Of a DNA stretch of 64,000 nt, positions 8,067-16,504 are shown piece by piece. Made by a program: the position numbers and the translations under genes. Positions within the stretch are counted from its first letter, which is position 1. Each line of letters starts with the position of its first letter. The notes beneath the pieces were generated by a model, which did not search any database, had not been told where the DNA came from, and worked only from the letters and a program-made list of their open reading frames with translations. This stretch comes from Bifidobacterium reuteri DSM 23975 (GTDB lineage: Bacteria > Actinomycetota > Actinomycetes > Actinomycetales > Bifidobacteriaceae): the NCBI RefSeq assembly GCF_000741695.1, contig NZ_JGZK01000017.1, forward strand, positions 1-64,000. The letters run 5' to 3'.

Positions 8067-9592
8067 GCGGCGGTTCGTGCCAGCTCGTCGAGGCGCGCGG
8101 CGAAGCGGGGCCAGTCGGTCTTCATGGCGGTCAGGAGCTTGAGCGTCGGCACTTTGTCGATCGGCACCCAGCTGATCTCCTTGCTTTCGTCGTCATTGGG
8201 CCTCGGGTCAACGACGTGGCCCGGCTTCTCGAACGCGAACACGGTGGTGTACGCCCACGGGCCGTGGTCTTCGCGATAGGAGCCGACCACCTCGATGTCC
8301 TCCGGGGTGATGTTCGCCTCCTCGTAGCTCTCACGCAGCGCGCCCTCGATCGGCGACTCGCCGTCTGCCGTGGCACCGCCTGGGATACCCCAGGTGCCGC
8401 CTTCCGCGCTCCACGCGGCGCGATGCTGCATCACCACATGGGTCACCTCGCCGGTCGACGAATCGCGGCGGGCCAGCAGGATGCCCGAAGCGCCGTTGGT
8501 GCCCCAATGCTTGCGACCGCACGCGCAGTCCACCCAGCCGTCGCCGGGCTGGTGCACGTTCTCGATCGGGGGCAGATTGTCCTTGCCGGCCGCCGCGATG
8601 CCTGCCGCATCCGCGGATTCCGGGGCGATCTCGCCGCGCTGCACATTCCACAGATCGGTCCAGTCCACGCCCAGCTCCTTAACCAGCTTGCGCAGCAGTG
8701 GCAGGCTGATGCCGATGATGCCATGTGGGTCGCCCTCGACACCGTCGATGAACGCGCCGCCGAACCCCTCCAAAGTGAACGATCCAGCCACTTCCAGCGG
8801 CTCGCCGGTGGCGATGTACCGCTCGATGTCCTTATCGGAGTAATCGCCGAACTTTACTACGGCGTGACTGGCGCCGCGCGCCACGCGCCCGCTGGCAAAA
8901 TCGATGACGCAGTGACCGGTCCACAGCTCGCCACTGGCACCACGCATCCGACGCAGACGCTCGCGCGCGACTTCGGGGCTGTGAGGCTTGCCATAGCATT
9001 CGCCGTCCATGAGGAACATCGAATCGCAACCGACGATGAGCGGTCCGATGCTCGACCGCGTCAGGCCCGGCTGCAGGGCCACGACGTTGGAGATCGGCTC
9101 GGTGACGGTCGGTATGTCCACGCCGGAGAAGTCGCGTGTGGTGGCGATGCGGTCCTTGGAGTAGTCGATGGGCGCGGCGGTTTCAGTGGCCGACTGGACG
9201 CTCTGGCCTGAACCGTCCTGCCTTTGGCCCTGCCCCTGCGTTTCTCGCTTTTCCGAACCTGCCGCCACCGCGGCGGCGGCATCCTCGGCCTGCACTTCCG
9301 GGGCGCGCAGCGGGTAGGCGATCACCCGCTCGCCGGTCGCGGCGGCGGCCGTGGCGGCCACGTCACGATATGCACGATGCACGGCCTGCGCCTTGGCTTC
9401 GGCAAGGATCATCACCCGCTGGTCCACGGTCAGCTCATCAACCGTGACGCCGGCGGCCTGTGCAGCGGTTTCGAGCGCGGCCGGCTCGTCCACATGCGAG
9501 ACGCGGATGGTCGGGCAGATGCCGGCCGAATACAGCACATCGCGGCGCGGGCGGGACTTGGACGCCAAAATCAGCGGAATGGGAACAGACAT
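8063..9592 (-). CDS. Maf-like nucleotide pyrophosphatase fused to a NUDIX hydrolase
   Basis: This 509-residue protein joins two house-cleaning nucleotide hydrolases. The N-terminal Maf half starts MSVPIPLILASKSRPRRD (nucleotide-binding loop) and ends with CDSMFLMDGECYGKPHSP; about 100 low-complexity residues rich in A, E, Q and S interrupt it. The C-terminal half begins with a CACGRKHWG motif, as in actinobacterial NUDIX proteins of this type, and has the NUDIX box GATADGESPIEGALRESYEE. Maf proteins hydrolyse non-canonical or pyrimidine NTPs. NUDIX enzymes cleave nucleoside diphosphates linked to X. The start at 9592 follows a perfect AGGAGG; the 98-codon upstream extension lacks Maf similarity. 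The TAG stop lies in the end of the neighbouring repeat element. Confidence 0.9.
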   Translation of the reverse strand: MSVPIPLILASKSRPRRDVLYSAGICPTIRVSHVDEPAALETAAQAAGVTVDELTVDQRVMILAEAKAQAVHRAYRDVAATAAAATGERVIAYPLRAPEVQAEDAAAAVAAGSEKRETQGQGQRQDGSGQSVQSATETAAPIDYSKDRIATTRDFSGVDIPTVTEPISNVVALQPGLTRSSIGPLIVGCDSMFLMDGECYGKPHSPEVARERLRRMRGASGELWTGHCVIDFASGRVARGASHAVVKFGDYSDKDIERYIATGEPLEVAGSFTLEGFGGAFIDGVEGDPHGIIGISLPLLRKLVKELGVDWTDLWNVQRGEIAPESADAAGIAAAGKDNLPPIENVHQPGDGWVDCACGRKHWGTNGASGILLARRDSSTGEVTHVVMQHRAAWSAEGGTWGIPGGATADGESPIEGALRESYEEANITPEDIEVVGSYREDHGPWAYTTVFAFEKPGHVVDPRPNDDESKEISWVPIDKVPTLKLLTAMKTDWPRFAARLDELARTAA

Positions 9593-9785
9593 ACACCCTC
9601 CTGACGTAGGTTCACTACCAGCATTGTATGAATCGGCACGGGCATCCCGGAACCGGGCGGCGCCAAGACGTGCGCAACGCACAATCCGCATCGCGCACGA
9701 CACGCCCGGGCCGGATTCGCCGCAACGATTCGCCGTCCGCGCACGTATATACCTGTGAACACAACGACAGGAGACCGGGGAGACG

Positions 9786-10505
9786 ATGATGGGCTGGTTC
9801 ACGGCGCGACGCGGCAGGACGAGGGGCGACGGCACATCCGCCGCAACGCCGTCCGCCAAGAACGCCGCAACCGAACGCCGACTCATCCGCGCAATCGTGC
9901 GGCACGGCTCGCGAACCGCAGCCGATCAATTGGTGCGCATGTATTTCGATGACGTGCTCGCCTTCGTCTGGCGCGTGACCGGGGACCGGGAACACGCGCT
10001 TGATCTGACCCAAGAGACGATGATTGCGGCGTTGCGCTCGCTCTCCGGATACGATCCGGACAAAGCATCGCTGCGCACATGGCTGTACGCCATCGCCTCG
10101 CACAAAGTAATAGACGCGAGGCGGGCGAATCGTGTCACCGTCACACCGCTGCCGATGGACGAGACGCTGGACGGCACCGGCAGCGCACGCAAAACCCACA
10201 TCGACGGCAACCCATCGGAAGTCATCACGGTGGCGGGCGACGGGCCGAACCGCACCCGCGACCCGGCCGACATCCAGGCCGACGCCGATCTGCTTGCCCG
10301 CATCGATGCCTTTGTAGGACGGTTCGACGCCGGCACACAGGAGATCTTCCATTTGCATACGGCCGCAGGTCTACCGTTCCCGCAAATCGCAGCGGCCCGC
10401 GGCGAGCGCACCGAAGCCGTGAAGGCCCGCTATTACCGACTGATCCAAGCGATTCGAAAGGAGTTCGCCGATGAACGAACAAACCGATCGTGCCAATCGA
10501 ACTGA
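9786..10505 (+). CDS. ECF-type RNA polymerase sigma factor
   Basis: A 239-residue sigma-70 family protein. Region 2 is clear (MYFDDVLAFVWRVTGDREHALDLTQETMIAAL, then LRTWLYAIASHKVID). A long linker precedes a region-4 helix-turn-helix (FPQIAAARGERTEAVKARYYRLIQAIRKEF). Such factors direct RNA polymerase to small regulons and are usually held by a membrane anti-sigma factor. The next gene, overlapping by 35 bp, encodes a membrane protein with a long cytoplasmic N-terminus, an arrangement that fits an anti-sigma partner. A GGAGACC site precedes tandem ATG codons. The 40-residue basic N-terminal extension is unusual. Confidence 0.88.
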   Translation: MMGWFTARRGRTRGDGTSAATPSAKNAATERRLIRAIVRHGSRTAADQLVRMYFDDVLAFVWRVTGDREHALDLTQETMIAALRSLSGYDPDKASLRTWLYAIASHKVIDARRANRVTVTPLPMDETLDGTGSARKTHIDGNPSEVITVAGDGPNRTRDPADIQADADLLARIDAFVGRFDAGTQEIFHLHTAAGLPFPQIAAARGERTEAVKARYYRLIQAIRKEFADERTNRSCQSN

Positions 10506-11703
10506 TCGTTCAATCCCGTCCGATCCAAACGGCCCTGTTGCCGGCAATGCCGAAGCGGCGATACCGGGTTCCGCCGTTTTCGTCGGCGTCCCGACAAGCA
10601 TCTCCGTCAACGGACATGCCCGCGGGCGCTCCAAAGTGAGCACCGACAACAGCCTTGTCGACATGGAGTCGCGCATCATACGGGCGATGGCGGCACGTGC
10701 GGACGCACCACTCCCCGGCAATGTCGTACATAATCCGGGCGATGACGGCACCATCGCCCCCGATACCATACTCGCCAACGTCATCGTCGACTCGCCCACG
10801 CAGCGCGAGCAAGCGATTGCGGACTCGGTCGAAGCCGGCGTGCCGAAGCGTGTCACCCTGTGGTCCACGCTGGCCGAAGCGCGCGGTTCGCTACGGTTGC
10901 GCGACTTGTTCTTCGGCGCATGGGACTGCGTGGCCGTCGCCCTCGTGATGACCGCGACAGTCTGGCTGATTCCGCTGATACGACTATTCACCAACGCCGC
11001 ATACGCGCTCGCCCATCCCGGCACCGTCTATGCGATGGCGTTTCTGACCGCGCCGTTCCTGTATGAGGCCACGCATCTGCTGGTGCGATTCAAGGAGCAT
11101 GAAAACCATACCGACGATTTGCTGCGCACTATGCGCTGGTCGTTCACGCGGCTGTGCGCGCTGCGCATGCTGGTGATGGGGGCGGCTGCGGCCACGCTCA
11201 TCGTGGGCTATGCAGCAGTCGTCAGTGTGCTGGGCGCGCAGGTGGGTCTTGCGAGCGGCGGTGCCGGAGGCGGCATCGGCAGTGGTGTCGGCGGAGCGCT
11301 CTCCTTCCCCGACGCTACCGGAATCGGACTCGGCAGCGGAGCGGCCAATGCTGGCATGGCCTGGAGTCCGGCCGGCCTGTCGGGCGTCATCCCGGACACA
11401 TCGGCCGCCCGGTTCTCGCTGCTGACGCTGCTGGGCGTGGCCTTCAGCGCGCTGTTCGTGTTCGGCATCGCACAGCTCGTGGCAGACGTGCACGCCCGCT
11501 GGCCGTGGTCGATGATCGCGATACCTGCCCTCTGGGTAGCGCTGTGCGTGGCGCTGCTGGCCTGGCACGACGTACTGGCACCGCTGCTGGCCGGACTGCC
11601 GCCAATGGTCGCGCTCATCACCGCTGTGGCGACCGGTGTGGCATATTTCGCGGCAATGGGCCGATTCGTACGGCTCGCACCATCCGTCGCCGAAGCCGCA
11701 TGA
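10471..11703 (+). CDS. Multi-spanning membrane protein, candidate anti-sigma factor
   Basis: The 410 residues comprise a hydrophilic N-terminus of about 145 residues, then roughly six hydrophobic segments in pairs (starting near VAVALVMTATVWLIPLIRLF). Between the middle and last pairs lies a glycine-rich, probably external loop (ASGGAGGGIGSGVGGALS). No enzyme motif was seen. It starts inside the sigma-factor gene (35-bp overlap), implying translational coupling and a stoichiometric partner. No zinc-finger HxxxCxxC anti-sigma motif is visible, so the anti-sigma role is inferred from position only. An ABC exporter operon follows after 250 bp. Confidence 0.75.
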   Translation: MNEQTDRANRTDRSIPSDPNGPVAGNAEAAIPGSAVFVGVPTSISVNGHARGRSKVSTDNSLVDMESRIIRAMAARADAPLPGNVVHNPGDDGTIAPDTILANVIVDSPTQREQAIADSVEAGVPKRVTLWSTLAEARGSLRLRDLFFGAWDCVAVALVMTATVWLIPLIRLFTNAAYALAHPGTVYAMAFLTAPFLYEATHLLVRFKEHENHTDDLLRTMRWSFTRLCALRMLVMGAAAATLIVGYAAVVSVLGAQVGLASGGAGGGIGSGVGGALSFPDATGIGLGSGAANAGMAWSPAGLSGVIPDTSAARFSLLTLLGVAFSALFVFGIAQLVADVHARWPWSMIAIPALWVALCVALLAWHDVLAPLLAGLPPMVALITAVATGVAYFAAMGRFVRLAPSVAEAA

Positions 11704-11801
11704 TGCCGTAATCCGCTCCCTTCCATATCAGTTCATTCCATCCCACCCCGTTCCCACACCCCAACCCATTCCCATAGCCCATCCCGTTACCCGCCGATTC
11801 G

Positions 11802-11924
11802 CTAGTGTCCGTTTCGTAATTGGTTGAGTGGTGATGGCCCCCTCTGACGAGGGGGCTGGCAGCGAAGCTGACTGGGGGAGAGAAAAAGCTGAATCCCTCA
11901 ATTATTTCTGACACAGACCACTAG
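11802..11924. mobile_element. MITE-like element flanked by CTAG (123 bp)
   Basis: CTAG at 11802-11805 and 11921-11924 bounds an element with imperfect inverted ends. The left end reads TGTCCGTTTCGTAATTGG; the right end, reverse-complemented, reads TGGTCTGTGTCAGAAATAAT. The interior (11836-11882) is one copy of the two-hairpin repeat (CCCCCTC/GAGGGGG and CAGC/GCTG stems). No coding capacity. It sits between the membrane-protein gene and the ABC operon. Confidence 0.65.
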
Positions 11925-11952
11925 TGTCCCGCGTCTCCTGAAAGGAATCGCA

Positions 11953-12873
11953 ATGCTTACCGTTGACAACGTATCCAAGAAGCTCTCCGGCAAAACCATC
12001 CTGCACGACATCAATCTCGAGTTCGACCACGGCGTCTACGGCCTGCTTGCTCCGAACGGCGCGGGCAAGACCACGCTGATGAAGCTCATGACCACGTTGC
12101 TGTTCCCCGATTCCGGCTCGATTCGGCTGGACGGCGAAGACATCGTGACGCTCGGCGAGCGCTATCGCGGCCAAATCGGATATTTGCCGCAGGATTTCGG
12201 CTACTACCCCGGCTACACGCCTCGTCAGTTCCTGCGCTATATCGCCGCGTTGCAGGGCATGCCCAGGCATGGATTGGACGCGCGCATCGATGCGCTGCTG
12301 GACATGGTGGGCCTGTCCGAGGCCGCCAACAAGCGGATGCGCACGTTCTCGGGCGGCATGATCCAGCGCGTCGGCATCGCACAGGCGCTCGTACACGACC
12401 CGCGCATCCTGATTCTCGACGAGCCTACCGCCGGACTCGACCCCAAGGAGCGTGTGCGTTTCCGCAACATCATCCATTCGCTCGCCGCCGATCGTATCGT
12501 GATTCTCTCCACCCATATCGTCTCCGATTTGGAAACGATTGCAGGCCACATCGTGATGCTGCGCGACGGCACGGTGTACACGAATGCCTCGCCCGCCGAC
12601 ATCTGCTCGTCCATGGAGGGCAGGATCTACGAGGTGGCGGCGGGGACGCCCCTCGCCGAAGGCCAGCGGTTGCTTTCGGAGGTGCAGTACGGAGGCGAAA
12701 CCAGACTGCGCATCTACTCGGAGGAACCCCTTTCCGGGGGTGCAAACGCGCCCGGCATCAACGCGACTTCGGCTGGTCTGTCTCCGACCGGGTTGGCCGC
12801 CGGTACAGCAATCGCCCCGGTCATGGTCGCCCCGAACCTCGAGGACGCCTTCCTCGTCATCTATGGAGGCTGA
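11953..12873 (+). CDS. ABC transporter ATP-binding protein
   Basis: A 306-residue ABC ATPase of the ABC-2 exporter type. Walker A is APNGAGKTT (residues 33-41), the Q-loop lies at YLPQDFGYY, the signature is FSGGM, Walker B is ILILDEPTAGLD and the switch histidine is in STHIVSD. A C-terminal extension of about 90 residues follows. It would power the two permeases encoded directly downstream. The stop codon is one base before the permease ATG, so the genes are translationally linked. Substrate unknown; bacteriocin, antibiotic or lipid export are common for the class. AAAGGAATCGCA precedes the ATG. Confidence 0.93.
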   Translation: MLTVDNVSKKLSGKTILHDINLEFDHGVYGLLAPNGAGKTTLMKLMTTLLFPDSGSIRLDGEDIVTLGERYRGQIGYLPQDFGYYPGYTPRQFLRYIAALQGMPRHGLDARIDALLDMVGLSEAANKRMRTFSGGMIQRVGIAQALVHDPRILILDEPTAGLDPKERVRFRNIIHSLAADRIVILSTHIVSDLETIAGHIVMLRDGTVYTNASPADICSSMEGRIYEVAAGTPLAEGQRLLSEVQYGGETRLRIYSEEPLSGGANAPGINATSAGLSPTGLAAGTAIAPVMVAPNLEDAFLVIYGG

Positions 12874-12874
12874 C

Positions 12875-14155
12875 ATGGCCACCCACCTGCAACCGCTACG
12901 ATTCACCAGCGGCGAGCTTGTCAAGATTGCGCGGCTCCCGCTGGTATGGGCAGTCATCGTCCTGTGCGCGCTGGTGAATCTGCTGATGGCCACGGCGGCC
13001 ACTCCCGCGAATACCGTCGCGCGATATAACTACGCGAGCGCCGTCGCCGTGGCCATCGGCGGCAAAGTCGGACCCGAGTTCGACCGGGCACTCACGCTGA
13101 TCGGTCCGTCCGGCAGCGCTGCATCACCCCGCGACGCCGCACAATCCGACACGGAAACCGTCCGCGATGCCAAACCGACCAGCCCCGTCATCATCGCGCG
13201 GATTCCCAAGAATTCAACGATGACCGCAGACGAACTGCACCGGCAGCTGGCCGCGGTCACACGCGGCGCCACGAACACGCTCGCCGGCTACGACGCCACG
13301 GCCACGCGCGACGCGATGCTCGCGCAGGTCGCCGGCGACCCGGCCGCCACATGGCTGATGCAGCGCAAATACGATGCCTACGCCGCTCGCGTGGCCCATC
13401 TGGCGAACACCGGCGCGGCGTTGGACCTGGCGGCCGGCTCGGCCACCGACCCAACGTTGAACCATTGGACGAATATGACCGGCTACCTGTTCTTCGAGAC
13501 GTGCACGTTGGCGGTGCTGCTCATGGCGTTGGCGCTCGGCTACGAGCGTACGGCGGGCACCGAGCAACTCATGATGGCCACGCGCGTCGGACGACGACTC
13601 GTCGCACCAAAAATCGCGGCGGGCCTGATCGCCTCGACAATCGCGTACCTGCTGCTCGTGGCGGCAATCGTCATACCGTATCTCATGGTGTTCGACGTGC
13701 GCGGCGTATGGAGCGCGAGTGTGGCGAGCCAGTTCAACACGGTGTTCGGACAGCGTCCGTTCGTCACATGGTGGGATCTGACCATCGGCCAGTACCTGTT
13801 CGTGCGACTGGCGCTGGGGCTGGCGATCACGCTGTGCTTCGCGCTGTTCACGGCGACTCTCGGGCTGCTGATGCGCAACACGTTCGCGGTGGCTGGATGC
13901 GTGGGCATCACCGTGATACTGGTCATCGGCATTATAGGCGCGGCACATGCGGCAGGACTGCCGTGGGGCGCGTGGATCGGCGGGTTCAACCCGGTGGGTG
14001 TGCTGCTGCTGCGCGAGCAATGGTTCACCGAACTTGGCTTGGACGCGCCCACCGCCTTCTGGGAGACCGGCGTGACCGCCTGCTCGCTCGTGTATCTCAC
14101 GGCCGCATTGGCTGCGGCACGGCGTGCGTTCGACCACAGAGATCTGATTGCCTGA
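12875..14155 (+). CDS. ABC-2 type transporter permease
   Basis: A 426-residue membrane protein. One hydrophobic segment near residue 25 is followed by an extracytoplasmic domain of about 170 residues, then five or six hydrophobic segments in the C-terminal half. This is the layout of ABC-2 permeases with a large loop between helices 1 and 2. The start at 12875 is preceded by GGAGG with ideal spacing and directly follows the ATPase stop; an upstream frame extension overlapping the ATPase is rejected. It probably pairs with the next gene as a heterodimeric membrane part. Confidence 0.85.
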   Translation: MATHLQPLRFTSGELVKIARLPLVWAVIVLCALVNLLMATAATPANTVARYNYASAVAVAIGGKVGPEFDRALTLIGPSGSAASPRDAAQSDTETVRDAKPTSPVIIARIPKNSTMTADELHRQLAAVTRGATNTLAGYDATATRDAMLAQVAGDPAATWLMQRKYDAYAARVAHLANTGAALDLAAGSATDPTLNHWTNMTGYLFFETCTLAVLLMALALGYERTAGTEQLMMATRVGRRLVAPKIAAGLIASTIAYLLLVAAIVIPYLMVFDVRGVWSASVASQFNTVFGQRPFVTWWDLTIGQYLFVRLALGLAITLCFALFTATLGLLMRNTFAVAGCVGITVILVIGIIGAAHAAGLPWGAWIGGFNPVGVLLLREQWFTELGLDAPTAFWETGVTACSLVYLTAALAAARRAFDHRDLIA

Positions 14156-14234
14156 ACCGCCATCATCGCCTACAGGACATCATCACCTACAAGGTCACAT
14201 GCACAACACTCGCAATACTTGCAAAGGAGTCATC

Positions 14235-15914
14235 ATGACACTGTTCGCCGCGGAAATGCGCAAAATCTGGCGCCCGATTCCAGTTTTGATGCTCATGGCC
14301 ATGGGCGCGCTCTGGGCGTTCGTCGGCATCATGCCCGCCTATCAGGCCTTTACGGAAACCGAGCGCAGCGTGGGTTTCCTGCCGCTCAATCTGACCAGCG
14401 AGCGCCGGCTCGTCACACGCTACGGACCGCTCACCGACCAGTCCACCATCGACCGGATGAAGGCGGACATCCCACGTCTGGAGCAACAGGCCACACGCGA
14501 CATCCAAGCGCATCCGGCCGAGGCGAAGACGCTCGGCATCACTGATTTCGCCGGCTACAAACACTGGTATAACGCAATCGCCGACCAGACGTTCTACCCT
14601 ACCGATGCACCCAACACCATTCCGGAGGGGCGCACGGCGACCGGCGCGGACACTGCCGAGAGCGCCGCCATCAGAGAAGCCAGGAAGAAAACCGACCCAA
14701 CCGCGACCATGACCGAGGCGGAGCAAGCGGCGATGTACGAGGCCGAGCGCACGCTGTCCAATGGTTCCGAAGCGCTGCAGGATCTGCATAACATCGCACT
14801 GCTGATGCAGCACTTCCCCATCACCCAGTCCGATGCACAACGCAATCTCGACAATTCGGTCGCGATGCTGCGCTCCACCGCACACACCGACCATCCGGTC
14901 ACGCCGTTGCAGCAGCAGTTTGAGCGGGACTATCGAACGGCGGCGGCAAACGGCTGGGATGACACCGTTTCCGGTGGATGCGTGGCCACGGACGTCACCG
15001 GCAAGACCGTGACCAATGAGACCGGTGGCGAGGAGAACGCCCCGATGGACGGGGCCGACGCGACCGACACAACCGGCTCATCCGGCAGCACAGGCGACGC
15101 CCAGCTTGGCGAGGGCTGCGATTCGGCCGATGCCTCGCTGGGGTCATCGTCATATCGGGTTCCCGGCACGATGCCGTCATCGGTGACCGACCGACTGGCG
15201 CGCTACGCCGCGCATCCCGGACAATCCAGCTACATCGCGTACAACATCGTGGAGAACACATGGGCGTATGCCTTCGCGATTGCGGTCTTTATGGTGATCG
15301 CCTCCGCCGCGCTCACCATACCGGTGATGGTCCGCGATCGCGGACGGCGCATGACCCAGCTGCAGTGGGCGTCGCGTTCCGGACGGTCCGGACGGCGAGT
15401 GCGCGTGGTGGCCGTGGCGGCGAGTTCCCTGCTCGTCAGCGTGCTGACGTTGACGGCGTTCGGCCTGCCGCTAGCAGTGTTGTTACGCGATTTTCTTGGC
15501 ACGCCGGTGCTGAATCTCAACACGAATGTCAGCATGGGCGGAGTCTCGTTCGAGATGCCCTTCGGTGTGCCGATCGTACCGTGGGCCTATTGGACGCTCG
15601 GACAGTATCTGGCAATCATCGGCGCAACCATCGTGGTGCTGGCCCTGGCCACGACGATGGCGGGCGCGTGGCTGTGCCGTTCGACGGGCTCCATCATCCG
15701 CATGCTGCTGATCATGGTGCCGCTGCTGGCGTTGGTACTGCTGCCGGCGCAATTCGTCTACTTCCAGAACATGTTCCTGATGGGCAACTGGCTGACGAAC
15801 CGCCTGACCATGCCCGGATTGGAATTCTGGATGCCGTTGGCCGCGCTGACGCTGGCTGTGGCGGCGTGGGTGGTCTCCACGATTCGGCTTCGCCGCCGGG
15901 AGCTACTGCGTTAG
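14235..15914 (+). CDS. ABC-2 type transporter permease with large extracytoplasmic domain
   Basis: A 559-residue protein. A first hydrophobic segment (residues 15-35) precedes an extracytoplasmic region of about 310 residues that is rich in acidic and Thr/Ser/Gly stretches, then about six transmembrane segments, ending RLRRRELLR. The start at 14235 follows AAAGGAG. The long hydrophilic loop suggests recognition or sensing of an extracellular ligand. It is the last gene of the cluster; the 590-bp convergent spacer to thrB is packed with inverted repeats. Confidence 0.82.
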   Translation: MTLFAAEMRKIWRPIPVLMLMAMGALWAFVGIMPAYQAFTETERSVGFLPLNLTSERRLVTRYGPLTDQSTIDRMKADIPRLEQQATRDIQAHPAEAKTLGITDFAGYKHWYNAIADQTFYPTDAPNTIPEGRTATGADTAESAAIREARKKTDPTATMTEAEQAAMYEAERTLSNGSEALQDLHNIALLMQHFPITQSDAQRNLDNSVAMLRSTAHTDHPVTPLQQQFERDYRTAAANGWDDTVSGGCVATDVTGKTVTNETGGEENAPMDGADATDTTGSSGSTGDAQLGEGCDSADASLGSSSYRVPGTMPSSVTDRLARYAAHPGQSSYIAYNIVENTWAYAFAIAVFMVIASAALTIPVMVRDRGRRMTQLQWASRSGRSGRRVRVVAVAASSLLVSVLTLTAFGLPLAVLLRDFLGTPVLNLNTNVSMGGVSFEMPFGVPIVPWAYWTLGQYLAIIGATIVVLALATTMAGAWLCRSTGSIIRMLLIMVPLLALVLLPAQFVYFQNMFLMGNWLTNRLTMPGLEFWMPLAALTLAVAAWVVSTIRLRRRELLR

Positions 15915-15973
15915 ATAGGTTTCCGACCGATTTCCGATCGAGCCGCGGAAGCTCGACAACTTCCGCATAACAG

Positions 15974-16174
15974 TTCTGGACATATACGTGTCGCCAACAG
16001 TGCAAGCGACAGGATTCTGGGCATATACCTACCAGTTATTCTGGGCATATACGTGTCATAAGCAAGGTTCTGGGCATATTCCTACCACGAAAACAGTCAA
16101 ATTGGGAGCCTCGTGGTAGTCATATGCCCAGAACCCACTGAGAAGGTCGCTTCGTGGTAGGGATATGCCCAGAA
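15974..16174. repeat. Six copies of a TTCTGGGCATAT motif, four forward and two inverted
   Basis: Forward copies of TTCTGGGCATATNCCTACCA or its ACGTGTC variant lie at 15974, 16015, 16039 and 16068. Inverted copies lie at 16111-16133 and 16152-16174. The copy at 16068-16090 and the one at 16111-16133 pair over 21 of 23 bases. Both inverted copies continue into CCCACTG. They lie between convergent genes. Confidence 0.8.
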
Positions 16175-16281
16175 CCCACTGGGACGATCACTGTAGTGAG
16201 CTGAGTTTACTGATGCTGACGACGTTCAGTGCCATGCCGAGCGCACAATCAGAGGAAACACCAACAGACAATGCCGCAACT

Positions 16282-16389
16282 GGCTGTATGTTCGCGCCTG
16301 AACCATGGGCTCGCGAACTTACAGCCCTTTCTCGCATCCAAACAGGCTGTATGTTCGCAGCAGTGTCGTGCAGACGCGAACATACAGCC
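16282..16389. repeat. Two hairpins built from GGCTGTATGTTCGC
   Basis: GGCTGTATGTTCGCG (16282-16296) pairs with CGCGAACTTACAGCC (16312-16326) with one mismatch. A second pair, GGCTGTATGTTCGC (16345-16358) with its exact complement (16376-16389), is a perfect 14-bp stem. Confidence 0.85.
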
Positions 16390-16413
16390 AGTTGCTCGAC
16401 AACGACCATGCAA

Positions 16414-16477
16414 AATGTGCCTGCCGATGTGCCTACATCCGCCAAAACGGAACAGCAGGCACATCGGCAGGCACATT
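16414..16477. terminator. Perfect 21-bp inverted repeat near the thrB 3' end
   Basis: The 21-base arm at 16414-16434 (begins AATGTGCCTGCC) is exactly complementary to 16457-16477, with a 22-base loop. It lies 28 bp beyond the thrB stop. There is no T tract, so a terminator role is only a possibility. Its sequence is unrelated to the two repeat families just upstream. Confidence 0.55.
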
Positions 16478-16504
16478 AGAAACGATCGAGATGCAATCTG
16501 GCCG

